A program made the position numbers and the translations under genes. Under the pieces are notes generated by a model that worked only from the letters and a program-made list of their open reading frames with translations, made no database searches and was not told where the DNA came from. From Brevundimonas vancanneytii (GTDB lineage: Bacteria > Pseudomonadota > Alphaproteobacteria > Caulobacterales > Caulobacteraceae): a stretch of DNA of 7,359 nucleotides. Location of the stretch: contig CAMCIP010000114.1 of NCBI GenBank assembly GCA_945874855.1, positions 1-7,359 of the forward strand, written 5' to 3'. Shown here piece by piece: positions 5,069 to 7,359 of this stretch (positions are counted from its first letter, which is position 1; each line of letters begins with the position of its first letter).

Positions 5069-6280
5069 ATGGCGCGCAAATTGACGCTGGAATTCCTCAA
5101 GACCGAAGCCGGGTCCGGCGCGGTTCTGGGCATGGCGGCGCTGACCGCCCTGGTCATGGCCAATTCGCCCCTGTCGGCCGACTATTTCGCCCTTCTCAAG
5201 AGCGAGCACGTCCTGGCCATCGGCCCGGCGACGCTGGAACTGTCCATCTCCGAGTGGATCAAGGAAGGCCTGATGGCGATCTTCTTCCTCGTCGTGGGGC
5301 TGGAGATCAAATACGAGATCCTGCGCGGCGAGCTGAGCGATCCGAAGAAGCTGGCCACGCCGGTGCTGGCGGCCCTGGGCGGCATGATCGCGCCGGGGCT
5401 GGTCTATCTTGCGGTGACCTCGACCCTGGGCGGCCCGACGCAGGGGTGGCCCATCCCGCTGGCCACCGACATCGCCTTCGCCCTGGCGGTGTTCGCCATG
5501 GTCGGGCGCGGCCTGCCCTCGTCACTGCGGGTCTTCCTGCTGACCCTGGCCATCGTCGACGACCTCGGTGCCATCGCCCTGATCGCCGTGCTGTTCTCCC
5601 AGGGCGTGAACTGGGCTCCGCTCGCCTGGGTCGCCGGCCTGCTGGTCGTGGCCGCCATGGCGGCGCAGTGGAAGAAGGTGCCGGCACCCTTCTGGGTCCT
5701 GGGTTTCAGCCTGATCTGGTGGCTGACAGTGGACGCCGGCCTGTCGACGTCGCTGACCGCCGTGGCCTTCGCCGCCATCGTGCCGATCAAGGACCGCCGC
5801 TGCGACGGCCAGAGCCCGTTGAAGGAGGCGATGCACGACCTGCACCCCTATGTCGCCTATTTCATCCTGCCGATCTTCGCCTTCGCCAAGGCGGGGGTCG
5901 TGCTGGCGGGCGTCTCGCTGGAGCAGATGGCCGCGCCCCTGGTGCTGGGGATCGCCCTCGGCCTCTTCGTGGGCAAGCAGATCGGCGTCCTGGCCATGGC
6001 CGGGCTGGCTTCCGCGATCCGGATCGGGGCCCGGCCAACGGGCGCGACCTGGCTGGAGCTTTACGGGGTCAGCCTGCTGTGCGGCGTCGGCTTCACCATG
6101 AGCCTGTTCATCGGCGCCCTTGCCTTTCCCGGGGCGATCGACTCGCCGCAGCAGGTCCAGGTCAAACTGGGCGTCCTGGCGGGGTCTCTGCTCTCGGGTG
6201 CCGTCGGGGCCATCGTGCTGTCAGTCGCCGCCGCCCGGCGCAAGGAATTGGCCCGGGCCAGGGCCAATACTGACGCCTGA
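5069..6280 (+). CDS. nhaA: Na+/H+ antiporter NhaA (403 aa)
   Basis: This inner-membrane antiporter expels Na+ (or Li+) in exchange for protons, giving salt and alkaline-pH tolerance. Family motifs are complete: GLEIKYEILRGEL (77-89), PLATDIAFALAVFAMVG (130-146) with Asp134, LTLAIVDDLGAIALIAVLFS (159-178) with the ion-binding pair Asp164-Asp165, LHPYVAYFILPIFAFAKAG (258-276), GLFVGKQIG (298-306) with Lys303, and LLCGVGFTMSLFIGALAF (336-353). These correspond to E. coli Asp133, Asp163, Asp164 and Lys300. About twelve hydrophobic segments are present; length is near the E. coli 388, with a basic tail. The frame is open upstream to 4643, overlapping selO, but the ATG at 5069 has TGGAGG 5 nt upstream and MARKLTLEFLKTEAGSG is the typical N-terminus. 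In the pH-sensor region, E. coli His225 aligns with Ser226 (GLSTS). The gene appears monocistronic. Confidence 0.96.
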   Translation: MARKLTLEFLKTEAGSGAVLGMAALTALVMANSPLSADYFALLKSEHVLAIGPATLELSISEWIKEGLMAIFFLVVGLEIKYEILRGELSDPKKLATPVLAALGGMIAPGLVYLAVTSTLGGPTQGWPIPLATDIAFALAVFAMVGRGLPSSLRVFLLTLAIVDDLGAIALIAVLFSQGVNWAPLAWVAGLLVVAAMAAQWKKVPAPFWVLGFSLIWWLTVDAGLSTSLTAVAFAAIVPIKDRRCDGQSPLKEAMHDLHPYVAYFILPIFAFAKAGVVLAGVSLEQMAAPLVLGIALGLFVGKQIGVLAMAGLASAIRIGARPTGATWLELYGVSLLCGVGFTMSLFIGALAFPGAIDSPQQVQVKLGVLAGSLLSGAVGAIVLSVAAARRKELARARANTDA

Positions 6281-6291
6281 GGGGCGAATAT

Positions 6292-6304
6292 TGACCTAAG
6301 GTCA
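6292..6304. promoter_or_regulatory. Perfect 13-bp dyad just downstream of nhaA
   Basis: TGACCTAAGGTCA has 6-bp arms around a single A and begins 11 bp after the nhaA stop. As RNA it would give only five A/T-containing pairs with a 3-nt loop and no following T-run, so it is a weak terminator; a protein-binding dyad is more plausible. It lies 200 bp before the receptor gene start. Confidence 0.3.
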
Positions 6305-6322
6305 CGGCATTCCGTCGCTTTC

Positions 6323-6340
6323 GTGTCACAGTTTCGTCAG
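6323..6340 (+). promoter_or_regulatory. Possible Pho-box-like direct repeat upstream of the receptor gene
   Basis: GTGTCAC-AGTT-TCGTCAG shows two 7-bp half-sites with 11-bp periodicity, the geometry of a PhoB site (consensus CTGTCAT, 4-bp spacer). A third, weaker unit, CCGTCGC, lies exactly 11 bp upstream at 6312. Matches are 5/7, 4/7 and 4/7, so this is suggestive only. Several Caulobacter TonB-dependent receptors respond to phosphate, which is the reason for noting it. Confidence 0.2.
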
Positions 6341-6465
6341 CGACCGGCGTTCCTCCCGCCACGAAACGGCCACGCTGCTTGTGGCGATCCCCGGCTTGGA
6401 TTACCCCGGAACATCGCAGTCGTCCGTCCCGCAAGAAGGGCGGCGGCATCGGGATTGGGAACCTC

Positions 6466-6483
6466 TCGACCGACATCGGTCGA
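6466..6483. promoter_or_regulatory. Perfect 18-bp dyad before the receptor's ribosome site
   Basis: TCGACCGACATCGGTCGA has perfect 8-bp arms around a 2-bp centre (CA). It ends 6 bp before the GGAG Shine-Dalgarno (6490-6493) and 21 bp before the ATG. It could be an operator for a dimeric repressor, or a 7-bp hairpin with a 4-nt loop in the mRNA leader. No family is recognised. Confidence 0.4.
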
Positions 6484-6504
6484 TCATCAGGAGCCGGGAT
6501 AGAC

Positions 6505-7359
6505 ATGCGTCTGAACCATATTCTTCGTACCACAGCATCCGCCGCCGTTGTCGGCATGGCCGTGTTCGGGACCGCCGGCGTCGCCGCCGCCCAGGACCAG
6601 GACGTCACGCGCGTCGACGACATCATCGTCACCGCCCAGAAGCGTGAACAGAGCCTGCAGGACGTGCCGATCGTGGTCACGACCCTGTCCCAGGAATCGC
6701 TGCAGAACGCCGGCGTCAGCGACATCAAGGACCTCCAGATCCTGACCCCCGGCCTGACCGTGACCTCCACGGCCTCGGAAGCCTCGACCACGGCGCGCAT
6801 CCGCGGCGTCGGCACGGTCGGCGACAACCCCGGCCTGGAAAGCTCGGTCGGCGTGGTGATCGACGGCGTCTATCGCTCGCGCAACTCGGTCGGCTTCGGC
6901 GACCTCGGCGAACTGCAGCGGATCGAGGTCCTGAAGGGCCCGCAGGGCACCCTGTTCGGCAAGAATACCTCGGCCGGCGTCATCAACATCATCACCGCCC
7001 AGCCGTCCTTCACCCCCGAGTTCAACGCCGACTTCACCGTCGGCAACTATGGGGCCCTGGCCGCGTCGGGATCGGTCTCCGGTCCGATCAGCGATCAGCT
7101 GGCCTTCCGCCTCTATGCCGGCCGCAAGGTCCGCAACGGCTTCATGGACATCGACACGGGTGACGGCCCGCGTCCCGAACGCGACGACAACAACGTCGAC
7201 TTCAGCACCGCCCGCGCCCAGCTGCTGTGGCTGCCCGGCGACAATGTGTCGTTCCGCCTGATCGCCGACTACTCGTCGCGCGACGAATACTGCTGCGTCG
7301 GGACCCAGATCCGCACCGGAGCGACCTTCCCCTTCATCGACGCTCTCTCGACCGGCACG
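6505..7359 (+). CDS. TonB-dependent outer-membrane receptor, N-terminal part (runs off right edge)
   Basis: This is the first 285 residues of a TonB-dependent receptor, an outer-membrane beta-barrel importing a scarce substrate with energy from TonB-ExbBD. A Sec signal peptide runs from MRLNHILRTT through a hydrophobic core to AGVAAA, with likely cleavage before Gln30. The TonB box is DDIIVTAQKR (38-47). The plug domain covers about 48-165: DVPIVVTTLS, ARIRGVGTVGDNPG, SVGVVIDGVYRSR and IEVLKGPQGTLFGKNTSAGVINIIT (in that order, ending at 164). Barrel strands begin near FNADFTVGNYGALAASGSVS. An adjacent Cys pair (263-264, EYCC) lies in an early barrel region and may form a vicinal or loop disulfide. 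The GGAG at 6490-6493 is 11 nt from the ATG, somewhat long. Substrate cannot be told; the class covers siderophores, sugars and aromatic compounds, with no FecA-like signalling domain before the plug. Confidence 0.93.
   Translation, partial: MRLNHILRTTASAAVVGMAVFGTAGVAAAQDQDVTRVDDIIVTAQKREQSLQDVPIVVTTLSQESLQNAGVSDIKDLQILTPGLTVTSTASEASTTARIRGVGTVGDNPGLESSVGVVIDGVYRSRNSVGFGDLGELQRIEVLKGPQGTLFGKNTSAGVINIITAQPSFTPEFNADFTVGNYGALAASGSVSGPISDQLAFRLYAGRKVRNGFMDIDTGDGPRPERDDNNVDFSTARAQLLWLPGDNVSFRLIADYSSRDEYCCVGTQIRTGATFPFIDALSTGT

Noticed and set aside
4880..5209. A 110-codon upstream extension of selO reaching into nhaA.
   Set aside because: The extension is arginine- and glutamine-rich with no SelO homology. 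The protein from 4879 already has the family's full length.
6281..6310. The dyad after nhaA as a rho-independent terminator.
   Set aside because: The stem is short, with a 3-nt loop, and no T-run follows. The stability expected of a terminator in such GC-rich DNA is missing.

Overview
The window is about two-thirds G+C, densely coded, and looks like a chromosomal segment of an aerobic alphaproteobacterium. Several traits together suggest the Caulobacterales, with Brevundimonas or Caulobacter the likeliest: a long DmdC-type acyl-CoA dehydrogenase paired with a MerR regulator, a TonB-dependent receptor of the 'DDIIVTAQKR' type, a MerR operator of the LiuR kind, and GC-rich palindromic intergenic repeats. 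This assignment is inference from gene content, not from a marker gene.

Layout. On the minus strand, positions 2574 to 1 hold a lipid or branched-chain acyl-CoA catabolism operon. It reads merR regulator, then after 3 bp a 594-residue acyl-CoA dehydrogenase, then a 173-bp spacer mostly filled by a paired palindromic repeat, then the first 35 codons of a second acyl-CoA dehydrogenase that runs off the left edge. Divergent from merR on the plus strand is a 51-residue DUF2256 zinc-ribbon gene (2631-2786). An 18-bp dyad resembling the LiuR-type MerR operator sits between the two starts. DUF2256 meets a DoxX-like membrane protein gene (2787-3209, minus) head-on, with no base between the two stop codons. 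Next on the minus strand is selO/ydiU (3440-4879), a protein AMPylase of the pseudokinase fold, carrying an in-frame GC-rich tandem repeat. Divergent from selO is nhaA (5069-6280, plus), a Na+/H+ antiporter with a good promoter and a roughly 110-nt structured leader. After 224 bp holding several dyads comes a TonB-dependent outer-membrane receptor (6505 to the right edge, plus, truncated).

How the genes relate. The merR and acyl-CoA dehydrogenase genes form one functional unit: a regulator that probably senses an acyl-CoA, and flavoenzymes catalysing the first oxidation step. The remaining genes (DUF2256, DoxX-like, selO, nhaA, the receptor) look like independent housekeeping, stress or transport genes. 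I found no wholly new system. The more interesting signals are regulatory or structural: the MerR operator, the intra-operon palindromic element, the repeat inserted in selO, the nhaA leader, and the dyads before the receptor gene.
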